64,000 nucleotides of DNA from Pirellulales bacterium (GTDB taxonomy: Bacteria; Planctomycetota; Planctomycetia; Pirellulales; Lacipirellulaceae): contig JAHBXQ010000004.1 in the NCBI GenBank assembly GCA_019636345.1, forward strand, positions 310,001 to 374,000. Direction: 5' to 3'. Below the pieces are notes generated by a model. That model ran no database searches. It saw nothing but the letters and a program-made list of their open reading frames with translations, and had not been told where the DNA came from. Positions 15,617 to 24,795 of this stretch are shown here, piece by piece; within the stretch, counting starts at the first letter, position 1; each line of letters opens with the position of its first letter. Made by a program: the position numbers and the translations under genes.

Positions 15617-16186
15617 ATGAAAGTCAAGCGTGACGATGCCTGGGGCATGTTGGAGGTGCAGAAGGGCGAGGGCTGTCTGGGCGCGGCGGGGGCGTGGTTT
15701 GCAATTGTGGGCGCCGCAGCCGGTTGCATGTTGATCCTGGGATGGCGAGCCGGCGATTTCTCGACGGAGATCTTGCTGGGCGGCGGGATCCTCGTCGGCG
15801 CCTTCGTCCTCTGCGGTCTGGGGCTGGCCACATATCGCGAGCGGTTCCGCTTCGACGCCGCCAGCGCGTCTCTGACGCAGACGAGGCAGGTGCTGTTCGT
15901 GTCGTATTGGCGGCGGCGGCGGTCGAGCCGCGATTTCAAGGCCGTCGATCTGTCCTGGTACAGTCGTGCAAGCTCTAAGACGGGCGAGTCCTTTTGGATT
16001 CAGGTCGTCCGACTGTTGCCGGGCGACAGCGCGGCGCCCGCTGAACCGCTCGAACTGGGGTCCGGCAGACCGGGGGAGAGGATGCAATCGCTCGCGCGGG
16101 AGATCGCGGAGTTCTGCAAACTGCCGCTGCATGAGTCGCCAAAGGAAGCGAACTGGCAGAGCGACAAGGGATCTCGGACCGGCTAA
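15617..16186 (+). CDS. Cassette 12: membrane protein, 189 aa
   Basis: The last plus-strand gene of the array. Two adjacent membrane helices (~24-46 and ~52-72) are followed by a soluble C-terminal domain with a run of five Arg (YWRRRRSSRDFKAVDL), typical of a small membrane-anchored PH-like or DUF3592-like layout. The family is not certain. No clear attC follows it, so either the array ends here or the final site has decayed. Confidence 0.6.
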   Translation: MKVKRDDAWGMLEVQKGEGCLGAAGAWFAIVGAAAGCMLILGWRAGDFSTEILLGGGILVGAFVLCGLGLATYRERFRFDAASASLTQTRQVLFVSYWRRRRSSRDFKAVDLSWYSRASSKTGESFWIQVVRLLPGDSAAPAEPLELGSGRPGERMQSLAREIAEFCKLPLHESPKEANWQSDKGSRTG

Positions 16187-16283
16187 GCCGGCTGAGAACG
16201 TGAACGGGGATCCCTTTCAATCGGTCGAAGTTATCGCTCAACCTGACTCGCCGCATTCTTGCCTGGAGCGAGCCTAAGCGCAC

Positions 16284-16320
16284 AAAAAAAGCCCCGCTGC
16301 CGGGGCAGCGGGGCTTTCTT
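16284..16320. terminator. Strong bidirectional Rho-independent terminator
   Basis: Seven As, then AGCCCCGCTGCC and its exact complement GGCAGCGGGGCT separated by two bases, then TTTCTT. It works for plus-strand transcripts from the cassette array and, with the A run read on the other strand, for the minus-strand regulator gene. Confidence 0.9.
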
Positions 16321-16552
16321 GTTAACGCGAGGGAGCGCGGCGTCTCGGGAAGCGACGGTCGCGACGGCGATCAAATCGTTCGATCGTCCCTGCTCTGGCA
16401 AATCCGACACGGGCTGGCGAGGCCCGTCGGGGAGTTGGCTTCGCCGACCGCCGCGCCGAGGGAGCCGACGCCGGCAGCCGGGTGGGTTGACTCGTTCTCG
16501 ACCCGTGGCGACGACGCAGCCCGCAGTTCGCCGGGGCTGCGATCGTCGAGTC

Positions 16553-17125
16553 TTAGACCAGCTCCTTGCGGGCGCCGATCAGCGTGCGAAGACGTTCGGC
16601 CAGCAGCGCGGCGTCGAACGGCTTCTTGAACGTTTCGTTGATGCTCGAGCGATCGAAGCTCGCGGCGCCGCCGTCGTCCGGCAGCAGGGCGATCAGGATC
16701 GTTTCGGCGAAGTCGGGGGAGCGTCGCAGATTTTGGCAAATCTGGACCGCCTCGAGTTGGCCGATCGAGAAATCGACGATGATGCAGTCGGGGTGGAAGC
16801 TTTCGGCTTGGATGCCGGCTTCAAAGCCGCTGGCCGCCGTCGAGGTGCGGAACGACTTGTCGGCGGGGAGTTCGCGCTTCAGGTTCTCGATGAGAACCTG
16901 ATCTTGGGCCACGATCAGCACTTTGGCCATCGCCTCGTCCTCAAGATCGCCCAGCGGCATGCCGTGCTCTTTGAGGAAGCGGATCAGGTACTCGCGGGGG
17001 ATGCGGCGATCCTGGGAACCAGGAATGCGATACCCCTTGAGTCGACCGGAGTCGAACCACTTGCTGACCGTGCGCGGGGCCACTTTACAGATCTTGGCGA
17101 CCTGACCAGTTGTAAAGACCTTCAT
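16553..17125 (-). CDS. HTH (excisionase/MerR-like) - receiver domain protein
   Basis: A 190-aa cytoplasmic regulator. Residues ~1-52 form an excisionase/MerR-type winged helix-turn-helix (MKVFTTGQVAKICKVAPRTV, then KWFDSGRLKGYRIPGSQDRR). Residues ~67-185 form a response-regulator receiver. The phospho-acceptor is D118 (CIIVDFS) and a Lys is kept in FKKPF at ~167. The usual acidic pair is reduced to one Asp (VAQDQ), and the Thr/Ser position in LIALLPDD is not hydroxylated, so phospho-signalling may be altered. GGAG eight bases upstream supports the ATG at 17125 over the GTG at 17128. A perfect inverted repeat lies upstream. Confidence 0.85.
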   Translation of the reverse strand: MKVFTTGQVAKICKVAPRTVSKWFDSGRLKGYRIPGSQDRRIPREYLIRFLKEHGMPLGDLEDEAMAKVLIVAQDQVLIENLKRELPADKSFRTSTAASGFEAGIQAESFHPDCIIVDFSIGQLEAVQICQNLRRSPDFAETILIALLPDDGGAASFDRSSINETFKKPFDAALLAERLRTLIGARKELV

Positions 17126-17164
17126 CACGGGTACTCCAAAAAATGCTCGCGTTAACGCTCACAG

Positions 17165-17190
17165 GGCTTCGGAATTGCCAATCCGAAGCC
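17165..17190. promoter_or_regulatory. Inverted repeat upstream of the HTH-receiver gene
   Basis: GGCTTCGGA, an 8-base spacer and TCCGAAGCC, about 40 bases before the regulator start. It could be an operator or a leader hairpin. Confidence 0.45.
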
Positions 17191-18012
17191 ACGGGGCCCG
17201 CGGGTACGGTTGCGGCGTGCGATCCTGGCGTCGAGATTCCCTTCCGCCGGGATTGGGTCGAGGCACGCTTGCAAACGTCTGGGTCGGGGCCTTGGTAATC
17301 CTTTGCTCGGGGGCAGGTTCAGGTCCTTCTGATCCGGTCCGTGCTTATCTCCCTCTTCGGCAATGCTGGCGCCCGGAGATTGGCGAAAGTCGTTAAATTG
17401 GAGAGCTTTGGGTTGAGACTCTCCAACCGCTACGACCGTCCTCGTCCAAGCGCAGCACCGTCTTTGTCGGCGATGCCAGACCATGCTGGCGCGGAGAGAG
17501 CATGCGATCGCGATCCGCCGAACGCTCCGCTGCGGCGGACCGTCGGCGCAAGGCGCACCTTGCGGCGCACGTGCGATTATCAGGCAGGCTCCCCCCTTGG
17601 CTGGACTGCCGGCGCCGGCGGCCGTGGCTTCCTCCGTGGCCGGAGGAACAGGCTGCCGAGGCAATCCATCCGAACTGTTATTTCGATTCGCGAGGGGGGT
17701 CGACTTTAGAAACTTTCAACCATCGCGAAACCTGGCAGGGTTGTACGGGTCGTTCGCAACGTGCCGTGAAGCCGGAACGCATCGGTTTGAAGGCCTGTGC
17801 CCTTTGTCGGGGCGCGCAGGGGCCCGGGCCGCGGTTTGAGGACGCGGACGCGGCTTGCCGAGACTGTCTGGGGGCGGCAGGCGCGAAAAAAGGCTCGCCT
17901 CCCGAGCGGTCCAAGCCTTGCGTTGGCGGCGCTGGCCTGCATCTTGGTAGGGGAGCGACCGCGCCGGTCTTCCGCTCCCTGCCCTTGCCCGCGCCGTCCC
18001 CCGTATCGTCCT
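17191..18012. other. Long stretch without a supportable gene
   Basis: No gene with family support on either strand. Open frames here are Arg- and Pro-rich shadows of GC-rich sequence. No tRNA cloverleaf or terminator was seen. Confidence 0.5.
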
Positions 18013-19158
18013 ATGCCCAATCATATGCCGTACACGACCGAAGGGCTGCCGTTTTTCGGCACGGCGCCCCGCGTGTGGCATGGGATGACGCTGCCGGTGT
18101 GGCTGGGGCTGCTGGCGCGAGGGGGCTTTCGGGTTTCCCCCGGGCGGATCCCGATGTGCCTGTCGATCACCGCGGCGAGCGTCGTCAACTCGGCGCTGGC
18201 CGCGTGGGAGCAATTGGTCAACGGTCGTCGCGTCGCTGCGGCCGAGGTGGCGCCCCCGCTGTTGATCGTGGGCCACTGGCGCACCGGGACGACCCTGCTG
18301 CACGAATTGATTGTCCGCGATCCGCAGTTTTCGTTTCCGACGACGCTGCAGACGATGGCGCCCCATCACTTCCTGTCGTCGCAGTGGCTGGTGCGGCCGG
18401 TGATGCAGTTGACGATGCCGAAGCGCCGTCCCATGGACGCGATGGCGATGGGCCCCGACCTGCCGCAGGAGGACGAGTTCGCTGTCTGCAACCTGGGGCT
18501 CGATTCCTGCTATCTCCACTGGGCGTGGCCGAACCAGCGTCGGTTCGAGGAGTATCTCGATTTCGCGGCGTCGACCCCCGCGCATCGCGGCGCTTGGAAA
18601 CGCAAATTCATGCGGTTTCTGCAGCGGCTGGCCGTCGGGGACTCGCGGCGGATCGTGCTCAAGAGTCCCACGCACACCGCTCGGCTGGGGCTCTTTCACG
18701 AGATGTTCCCTGCGGCCCACTACGTCCACTTGGTGCGCGACCCGCGGGACGTCATCCCGTCGATGATCCGCACCTTCCAGCGGCTCCATTACATGCAGGG
18801 GCTGCAAGAGCCGCGGTTCGACGAGTTGGAAGACGCCATGTTTTGGCTCTTCACGCGGATGCACGAGCTCGAACAGCGGGACCGGGCGTTGATTCCCGCG
18901 GGGCAGTACGTCGACCTGCGGTACGAGGATCTGGTCGCCGACCCGCTGGCGGCGGTCGCCGGGATCTACGAGCACCTGGGCCTGGACGGGTTCGACCGGC
19001 TCCGGCCGGAGTTGGTCGCGTACTTCGAGTCGGCCAAGGGCTATCGCCCCAACCGCCACCAGTTGCCCCCGGCGTTGGCTGAGCGGATCGACCGGGAGTG
19101 CGGCGATTACGCCGAGCGGTTCGGGTACGCCGCTGCGCGAGCCGAAGTTGCCGGGTGA
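18013..19158 (+). CDS. Sulfotransferase family protein
   Basis: A 381-aa sulfotransferase of the Sulfotransfer_3 type, expected to move sulfate from PAPS to an unknown acceptor. The 5'-phosphosulfate-binding loop is GHWRTGTTLLHELI (87-100). The 3'-phosphate motif is in YVHLVRDPRDVIPSMIRTF. The C-terminal LRYEDLVADPLAAV stretch is typical. The ATG at 18013 is chosen because the 72 upstream codons in frame look non-coding. The gene stands alone between two minus-strand genes. It converges on a glycan-type gene, which hints at a surface-polymer role. Confidence 0.85.
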   Translation: MPNHMPYTTEGLPFFGTAPRVWHGMTLPVWLGLLARGGFRVSPGRIPMCLSITAASVVNSALAAWEQLVNGRRVAAAEVAPPLLIVGHWRTGTTLLHELIVRDPQFSFPTTLQTMAPHHFLSSQWLVRPVMQLTMPKRRPMDAMAMGPDLPQEDEFAVCNLGLDSCYLHWAWPNQRRFEEYLDFAASTPAHRGAWKRKFMRFLQRLAVGDSRRIVLKSPTHTARLGLFHEMFPAAHYVHLVRDPRDVIPSMIRTFQRLHYMQGLQEPRFDELEDAMFWLFTRMHELEQRDRALIPAGQYVDLRYEDLVADPLAAVAGIYEHLGLDGFDRLRPELVAYFESAKGYRPNRHQLPPALAERIDRECGDYAERFGYAAARAEVAG

Positions 19159-19178
19159 CTGCGGCGCGCACGGCGAGC

Positions 19179-20189
19179 CTACGCCGCGCGACGCTTGCCC
19201 CCCGTCGGGCGCAGTCCCTTGGCCGCCGCCAAGGCGCGGCGATACCCCAACCGGACGCGGGCGCTCGCCTTGGTCAGCCCGAAGCGAACCGACTCGGCGG
19301 CGGACAGCTCGTAGCAGCTCGCCGCGTCGGCGTGCCGCGAGATCCGTTGGTAGCGGTGCAGAATCTCGGGGGCGATCGCTTCCAGGTCGCGCCGCTGGTA
19401 GCAAAACGCAAAGTGCCCGAACAACGCCTCGGGCACAATCGCGTTGGGGCGGTTGAGCCGGCGCGGGACCTCTTCGGTCAGAAACGGTTCCTCGTCGACG
19501 CCGGTGCGGCCGCTCTCGGGGAGCGACGCCATGTCGGCCCCGAACCAACAGATCGCGTTGATCGAGAACCGGCGCAGGCCGTCGAATTCCATGGGGAGCT
19601 CGCGCCACCGATCGAGTTTGCCCGCGGTGGCGTCCTTGAGGAACCGGCGATGGAGCTTTGCGGCGAACGCGGAGCTCCGCCAGCCGATCGGGCAGAGGCA
19701 ATCCTCGGCGACGAGGCCCCATTTCGTCGGCACGAGCCCGGCCTGCTGATGCAGGTGCGTGCAGATCGCGTTGTTGACGATGTTGCCGAGCATGAGAAAC
19801 GGCTCGCGGCGGGCGAGGCGCGCCCCGCGCATCGCGGCGATCGCTCCCTCGGCGACGAAGCAGACGTCGTCGTCGAGCCGCAGGTAGATCGTCCGCGGAT
19901 CGGTCGCTTGCCGCATAAAACGCCAAATCGAGTACCCGATCTCCTCGGCGCCATGCATCGGCTGCGTCACGACCCGGAAGAAGTCGGGATACTGGTCGAC
20001 CAATCGCAGCAGGAACGCCACGTCCTCGGGTTCGCGGGTGTTGACCCACCACTGGTGTTCGTCAATCACGTGCCGATTGCGCAGGAGATAGTTCGCCAGG
20101 ATTTCCATGTACCGCCGCCGACCAGCGGGGGTGACGGTGACAAACCGGCAGTCGCCGGTGCGAGCAGACGTTGCGGGAGTCGCGTCCAT
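19179..20189 (-). CDS. Glycosyltransferase-like protein
   Basis: A 336-aa soluble protein. RFVTVTPAGRRRYMEILANY resembles the opening strand of a GT-A domain, and TIYLRLDDDVCFV contains a DxD-like acidic triplet that would bind a metal-nucleotide sugar. Planctomycetes carry many such orphan proteins. The ATG at 20189 (MDATPATSARTGD) is chosen; an ATG at 20237 would add 16 unlikely residues. It lies 55 bases downstream of a methyltransferase gene on the same strand. The specific sugar or acceptor is unknown. Confidence 0.55.
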   Translation of the reverse strand: MDATPATSARTGDCRFVTVTPAGRRRYMEILANYLLRNRHVIDEHQWWVNTREPEDVAFLLRLVDQYPDFFRVVTQPMHGAEEIGYSIWRFMRQATDPRTIYLRLDDDVCFVAEGAIAAMRGARLARREPFLMLGNIVNNAICTHLHQQAGLVPTKWGLVAEDCLCPIGWRSSAFAAKLHRRFLKDATAGKLDRWRELPMEFDGLRRFSINAICWFGADMASLPESGRTGVDEEPFLTEEVPRRLNRPNAIVPEALFGHFAFCYQRRDLEAIAPEILHRYQRISRHADAASCYELSAAESVRFGLTKASARVRLGYRRALAAAKGLRPTGGKRRAA

Positions 20190-20243
20190 GGGCGGAAGTC
20201 GGCAGATTGTGTGTGCGGGAAATGGCGACCGGAACAAGCCCGG

Positions 20244-20900
20244 CTACGCGGCCGCGGCCGGAGTCGCCGCGGCGGATGAGTCGGCGATCCACACCGAGCC
20301 GACGACGCGAAACGCTTCGGGGAAGCACTCGTCGACCGCCTGCACGACCCCCGGGTGGAGATCCTGGTAATCGTGCCCGGCGATCACCGGCACGCCGATG
20401 CTTTGCGCCCAGCGGATGTCGGCCAAGGTCGCCCGGTACGAGTGGTCGGCGTCGATGAACACCATGCTGGGCGTCGGTCCTTGGTAGCCCGCGTAGAACT
20501 CTTCCGCGGTTCCCTCGAACAGTTGCGTCTGGCAATGGTCGAGACAGTATCGCAAGGTGCGTTGGGCGATGACTCGTTGATCGGCCGCGGGGAGACAGAA
20601 CGGGTTCCAGCAGAAGTTGTCGACCGCGATCAGCGCTTGCTCAGGCCGCTTAAGACTTGCCAGCAACTGCGTCGTCCAGCCGAACAGGGCGCCGATCTCG
20701 ACAATCGGCCCGGCGAACGCGCCGGCCCGCTCGACGGCCAGACGCAGCCCCGCTTCGTCGGTTTCCGAGATTCCGCCCCAGACGGTCACGCTGCGGTGTT
20801 CGAGGAAGAAGAGGTGCGAATCGACGAGCTTCTTCAACTCGCGACGATGTCGCACGAGCGCCCGGGTGTAGCGAATGCGGCGTTTCCAAGTGCGAAACAT
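20244..20900 (-). CDS. Class I SAM-dependent methyltransferase
   Basis: 218 aa. The glycine-rich SAM loop is in PIVEIGALFGWTTQLLASL, followed by an acidic strand (LIAVDNFCW) and the SMVFIDADHSYRATLADI segment typical of Methyltransf_24 family enzymes, many of which modify glycans or small molecules. The ATG at 20900 follows a Pro/Arg-rich frame with no family similarity. Same strand as smc, 149 bases downstream of it. Confidence 0.75.
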   Translation of the reverse strand: MFRTWKRRIRYTRALVRHRRELKKLVDSHLFFLEHRSVTVWGGISETDEAGLRLAVERAGAFAGPIVEIGALFGWTTQLLASLKRPEQALIAVDNFCWNPFCLPAADQRVIAQRTLRYCLDHCQTQLFEGTAEEFYAGYQGPTPSMVFIDADHSYRATLADIRWAQSIGVPVIAGHDYQDLHPGVVQAVDECFPEAFRVVGSVWIADSSAAATPAAAA

Positions 20901-21049
20901 GGCGGGGCCCCGGCGACGATACGGGAAAGCAAACGGCGGGGGTGGATCATCGCGTTTTTCGGCCAGGCGGGGAATGGGAACTCTCCCGAGCGCCAAGCCG
21001 AGTGCTAGCTGCGCCGTGGCGCCGCTTGGTCTGGCGCGACCGCACCGAC

Positions 21050-24000
21050 TCACGCGGCCTTTGCCTGCGGCGCGTCCGGCGACTCGGGAGCCTCCTCGGA
21101 GCGCGTCAGGGCCGCGGCGCGGATACGGCCCCCTTCGCCGACGTCCTCGAAGCGGACCGACACCCGCTTCGACACCCCCGATTCCTGCATCGTGACGCCG
21201 TACAGCGTGTCGGCGCACATCATCGTGCGCTTGGAGTGGGTGACCACGATGAACTGGGTCGACTGCATGAATTCCTTGATGACGCTTACGTAGCGGTCGA
21301 TGTTCGCCTCGTCGAGCGCGGCGTCGACCTCGTCAAGCACGCAGAACGGGCTGGGGCGACTCTTGAAGATCGCCAACAGCAGGGCGACGCAGGTGAGCGT
21401 CCGTTCGCCGCCGGAGAGCAGCGAGATGCTGCGCGGCTGCTTGCCGGGGGGGCGGGCGACGATTGACACGCCGCATTCGAGGACGTCGCCCCCGGCGTCG
21501 TCCTCGAGCACGATCGTCCCCTCGCCGCCGCCGAACAACTTGGCGAAGATCGCCTGGAAGTGCTCGCGGATTTCGTCGACCGTGTCGGTGAACAGCTTGC
21601 GGCTTTCGACGTTGATCTGGGAAACGATCTTCACGAGCCGTTCGCGGGCTGCAGCCAGATCGTCGTATTGCTCGGCCAGCGCCTTGTAGCGCGATTCGAG
21701 CTGCGTCAACTCGTCGACCGCTTCCAGATTGACCGGCCCCGCGGCCTGCACGCGGTCGCGCAGTTCGGCGATTTCTTGGTCCAGTTCCGTTCGGGGAACG
21801 GCGATCAACTCGTCGTCAATCGGCCCGCGCGCCGCAACGGCCAGGTCGATCTTGTAGTCCTCGCGCATCCGGTCGGCGAGCGTGGTCCGCTTATGTTCCC
21901 ACTGTTGCAAATCGAGCTGTTGTTGCTGCTGCCGACGCTGCTGACCCAGGAGCTGCTTGCGCAGGGCGTCGACTCGCACGACCGCCTCGCCTCGTTCGGC
22001 CAGCCGCTGCTGACGCCGGGCGTCGAGCGCCGATTTCTCGGCGGCCAGCGCGTCCTTGCGGCGAAACAGCTCGGCCGCTTCGGCGGCGTGATCGAGACTT
22101 GCGAGCCGTTGGGCGTCGCGTTGGGTCCGACATGCCGCGATCTGCGCGGCGATCTCGGTCACGGCGCGGTCCTTTTCCTGCCGTTCGCGGGTGAGCTGCT
22201 CGACTTGGCGGCGCAAGCCGTCGCGACGCTGCTCGCTGCGGGCCAGCGCCACGCGGTCCTCGGTGAGCGAGGTTTGCAGCGCCTCGTGCGTCGCGGCGAG
22301 CGACTGCTCCTTCGTCGTCGCGATCGCGAGCGACTCCTCCTCAGTCGCGATCAACGTCTGCAGTTCCTCCTGCCGAAGGCTGCACTGCTCGAACTCAGAT
22401 CGCTCCTCGGCCAAGCGCTGATCGGCGTCGCCGCGTTGGGCCGCAATCGCCGCGAGCCGCGCCTCGGCCTGCACGAGCTGCTCGCCGGCGGCTGCGGCTC
22501 GAACTTTGGCGTCGCTGTGGGCGTGGGCCGCCTCGGTGCGGCGCTTGGCGAACGTGCGCTCGTCGCGCTGGGCCTCGGCGATCCGGCGTTCCAGTTGCTC
22601 GCATTCCTGGCGGCACGCCTCGACCTCGATCGCCAACGCGTCGACATGTTCGCGCAGGGCGCGCAGTTCGCTCCGCCGCGACAGGAGCCCCGAGGTCGTC
22701 TGGCGGGGGCCGACGACCATCGCCCCGTCGGCGGAGAGCATCTCTCCCCCGACTGTGACGAAGTTCAGCCCGCGACCGACCGATGCGGAGAGGCCGAGGG
22801 CCGTCTCCAGCGACTCGACCAACCAGAACCGCCCTAACAGCCGGCGCGGCAGCACGGCCAGATCGCCGGTCGCCTCGACGTACTGATCGGCCCGACCGAT
22901 GACGCCGGGCTCGGCCGAGAGATCGATCCGATCGACCGCGCTGGCCGGTTGGGGGACGTCGAGTCTCAGGAACGTGGTGCGGCTCGCCCAGCCGGTTCGC
23001 TCCTCGGCCAGCGCCGCGGCCAGATCGGACGTGCGCGAGACGACCAAATAATCGGCCCGTTCGCCGAGGGCGATTTCCACGAGCGGGGCGATGTCGGCGT
23101 CGACCCGCAGCAAGTCGGCCACGATTCCGCGAACGCCGCCGAACGGCCCGCGAGGTTCCTCGCGGGCTCGACGCAGCACTTCCTTGGCGCCGGCGTTGAG
23201 CCCGTCGAGCCGGCGTTCGAGTTCCTCGAGCACGACGATCCGCTCACGGGCGCCGGAAAGCCGCCCCTGCATCTCGACGAGTTGCTTCTGGCGGCCTGCA
23301 AGCGTCGTGCGGTCGGCGTCCAGGCGGGTTTGGGCGTTCTCGGCCAGGGCGGTCGCCTCGGCCAGCGCGGCCGTCGCCGCGGCGAGCAGGGCGTCGACCG
23401 CCGCCGCTTCGTTGCGATGGCGTGCGACGGCTTGCTCCAGCGGGGCCGCTTCCTCGGCGTGCCGCGCCGCCGTCGCCTCCGCCGCGGCGATCTTGGCGCC
23501 CAACAGCTCGCGCCGGTTTGCCGTGGCGTCGGCCTCGCGCCGGGCCTCGTCCAGCGCGGTGCGCGAGCGGATTGCGCGGTCGCGCACCGTCGCCAACTCC
23601 TGTTGCAAGACGTCGAACTGCAAGGTCGCGGCGGCGACCCGCTGGGCGAGGTCGGCGAATTCGCGCTCGGCCTCGGCCAACTCGCCGACAGATTGCTCGG
23701 AGAGGTTTCGCGAGTCGCCCCGCCGCGTCGACAACGCGACGAGTTGGGCCCCCAGCCGGCGGGACTCGGCGGTCAGTTCTTCGTCACGGGCCAGCGCACT
23801 GGCCCCGGCGGCCTGGATCGTCGCGAGTCGCTCGCGCACCGCGGCTCCCTCGTCGGCGATGCGCTGCGAGTCGGCTTGCAGCGATTCCGCCGCGGCGTCG
23901 CGCTCGGCAAGGTCCGTTTCGGCGCGGGCGACCTGCGCCTCGATCTCCGTCGATTGAGCCGTTTCTCGCGCGGCCGCGGCGGAGAGCGCCTCGATCCGCT

Positions 24001-24712
24001 GAGTCAGTTGCGACCAGTCGAGCCGGCCGACGTGCGTGCGGAGCCGTTCGAGCCGTTCGGCCGACTCGGCGTACTTGCGCGCTCGCCCGGCTTGGGCGCG
24101 AACGCTCTTGAGCCGCGACTCGAGCTCCTCGACGATGTCGGCCAAGCGCTGCAGGTTCTGCTGGACTCGTTCGAGCCGCCGATCGGCCTCCTCGCGTTTG
24201 AGGCGAAAGCGGCTGATGCCGGCCGCCTCCTCGAACACCAGCCGTCGCTCCTTGGGAGACGACTGGAGCATGGCGTCGACTTTGCCTTGCTCGATGATGT
24301 TGTACGACCCGGCGCCAGCGCCGACGCCGGCCAGCAACTCGCGTACGTCCCGCAACCGGCACGGTTGGCGGTTGATCAGGTATTCGCTCTCGCCGCTTCG
24401 CAGCACGCGCCGTGTGATTTGCACCTGCTCGGCGTCGTAATCGAGCAGCCCGGCCGAGTTGTCGAACACCAGCGAGGCCTCGGCGGCGTTCGCCGGGCGG
24501 CGATTCGACGCCCCGCCGAAGATGACGTCGGTCATTTCCTTGCCGCGCAGGCTCTTGGCGCTTTGGGAACCCAGGACCCAGCGGATCGCGTCGACAACGT
24601 TGCTCTTGCCCGAGCCGTTCGGGCCGACGACCACAGTGATGCCGCGCGGAAACTCCAGCCGCGTGCGGTCCGCAAAGCTCTTGAAGCCGTTGAGTTCGAG
24701 GGCTTGGAGCAT
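21050..24712 (-). CDS. smc: Chromosome segregation ATPase SMC
   Basis: Condensin-type SMC that compacts and segregates the nucleoid; 1220 aa, the usual size. The N-terminal head has Walker A GPNGSGKS at 30-37 within GITVVVGPNGSGKSNVVDAI. Two very long coiled coils flank a central hinge (about 510-680, with GGVRGIVADLL and GERADYLVV). The C-terminal head carries the signature LSGGE (~1099-1103) and the Walker B/D-loop VLDEVDAALD (~1125). The ATG at 24712 gives the canonical MLQALELNGFKSFADRT start, although the frame stays open far upstream. It follows the FlgI-like gene by 83 bases. Confidence 0.97.
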   Translation of the reverse strand: MLQALELNGFKSFADRTRLEFPRGITVVVGPNGSGKSNVVDAIRWVLGSQSAKSLRGKEMTDVIFGGASNRRPANAAEASLVFDNSAGLLDYDAEQVQITRRVLRSGESEYLINRQPCRLRDVRELLAGVGAGAGSYNIIEQGKVDAMLQSSPKERRLVFEEAAGISRFRLKREEADRRLERVQQNLQRLADIVEELESRLKSVRAQAGRARKYAESAERLERLRTHVGRLDWSQLTQRIEALSAAAARETAQSTEIEAQVARAETDLAERDAAAESLQADSQRIADEGAAVRERLATIQAAGASALARDEELTAESRRLGAQLVALSTRRGDSRNLSEQSVGELAEAEREFADLAQRVAAATLQFDVLQQELATVRDRAIRSRTALDEARREADATANRRELLGAKIAAAEATAARHAEEAAPLEQAVARHRNEAAAVDALLAAATAALAEATALAENAQTRLDADRTTLAGRQKQLVEMQGRLSGARERIVVLEELERRLDGLNAGAKEVLRRAREEPRGPFGGVRGIVADLLRVDADIAPLVEIALGERADYLVVSRTSDLAAALAEERTGWASRTTFLRLDVPQPASAVDRIDLSAEPGVIGRADQYVEATGDLAVLPRRLLGRFWLVESLETALGLSASVGRGLNFVTVGGEMLSADGAMVVGPRQTTSGLLSRRSELRALREHVDALAIEVEACRQECEQLERRIAEAQRDERTFAKRRTEAAHAHSDAKVRAAAAGEQLVQAEARLAAIAAQRGDADQRLAEERSEFEQCSLRQEELQTLIATEEESLAIATTKEQSLAATHEALQTSLTEDRVALARSEQRRDGLRRQVEQLTRERQEKDRAVTEIAAQIAACRTQRDAQRLASLDHAAEAAELFRRKDALAAEKSALDARRQQRLAERGEAVVRVDALRKQLLGQQRRQQQQQLDLQQWEHKRTTLADRMREDYKIDLAVAARGPIDDELIAVPRTELDQEIAELRDRVQAAGPVNLEAVDELTQLESRYKALAEQYDDLAAARERLVKIVSQINVESRKLFTDTVDEIREHFQAIFAKLFGGGEGTIVLEDDAGGDVLECGVSIVARPPGKQPRSISLLSGGERTLTCVALLLAIFKSRPSPFCVLDEVDAALDEANIDRYVSVIKEFMQSTQFIVVTHSKRTMMCADTLYGVTMQESGVSKRVSVRFEDVGEGGRIRAAALTRSEEAPESPDAPQAKAA

Positions 24713-24795
24713 TTGCCAGCGGGGCGAGAGTGGTCGGGGTGCGGAGGTCGGAGAATCGGCCCCTGTGCGAGCGTCGCGATAGCCGGGCGCTCCGG

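Noticed and set aside
17716-20052. 778-residue minus-strand frame across the sulfotransferase and glycan genes
   Set aside because: Overlaps two supported genes and reads as Arg/Pro-rich shadow sequence.
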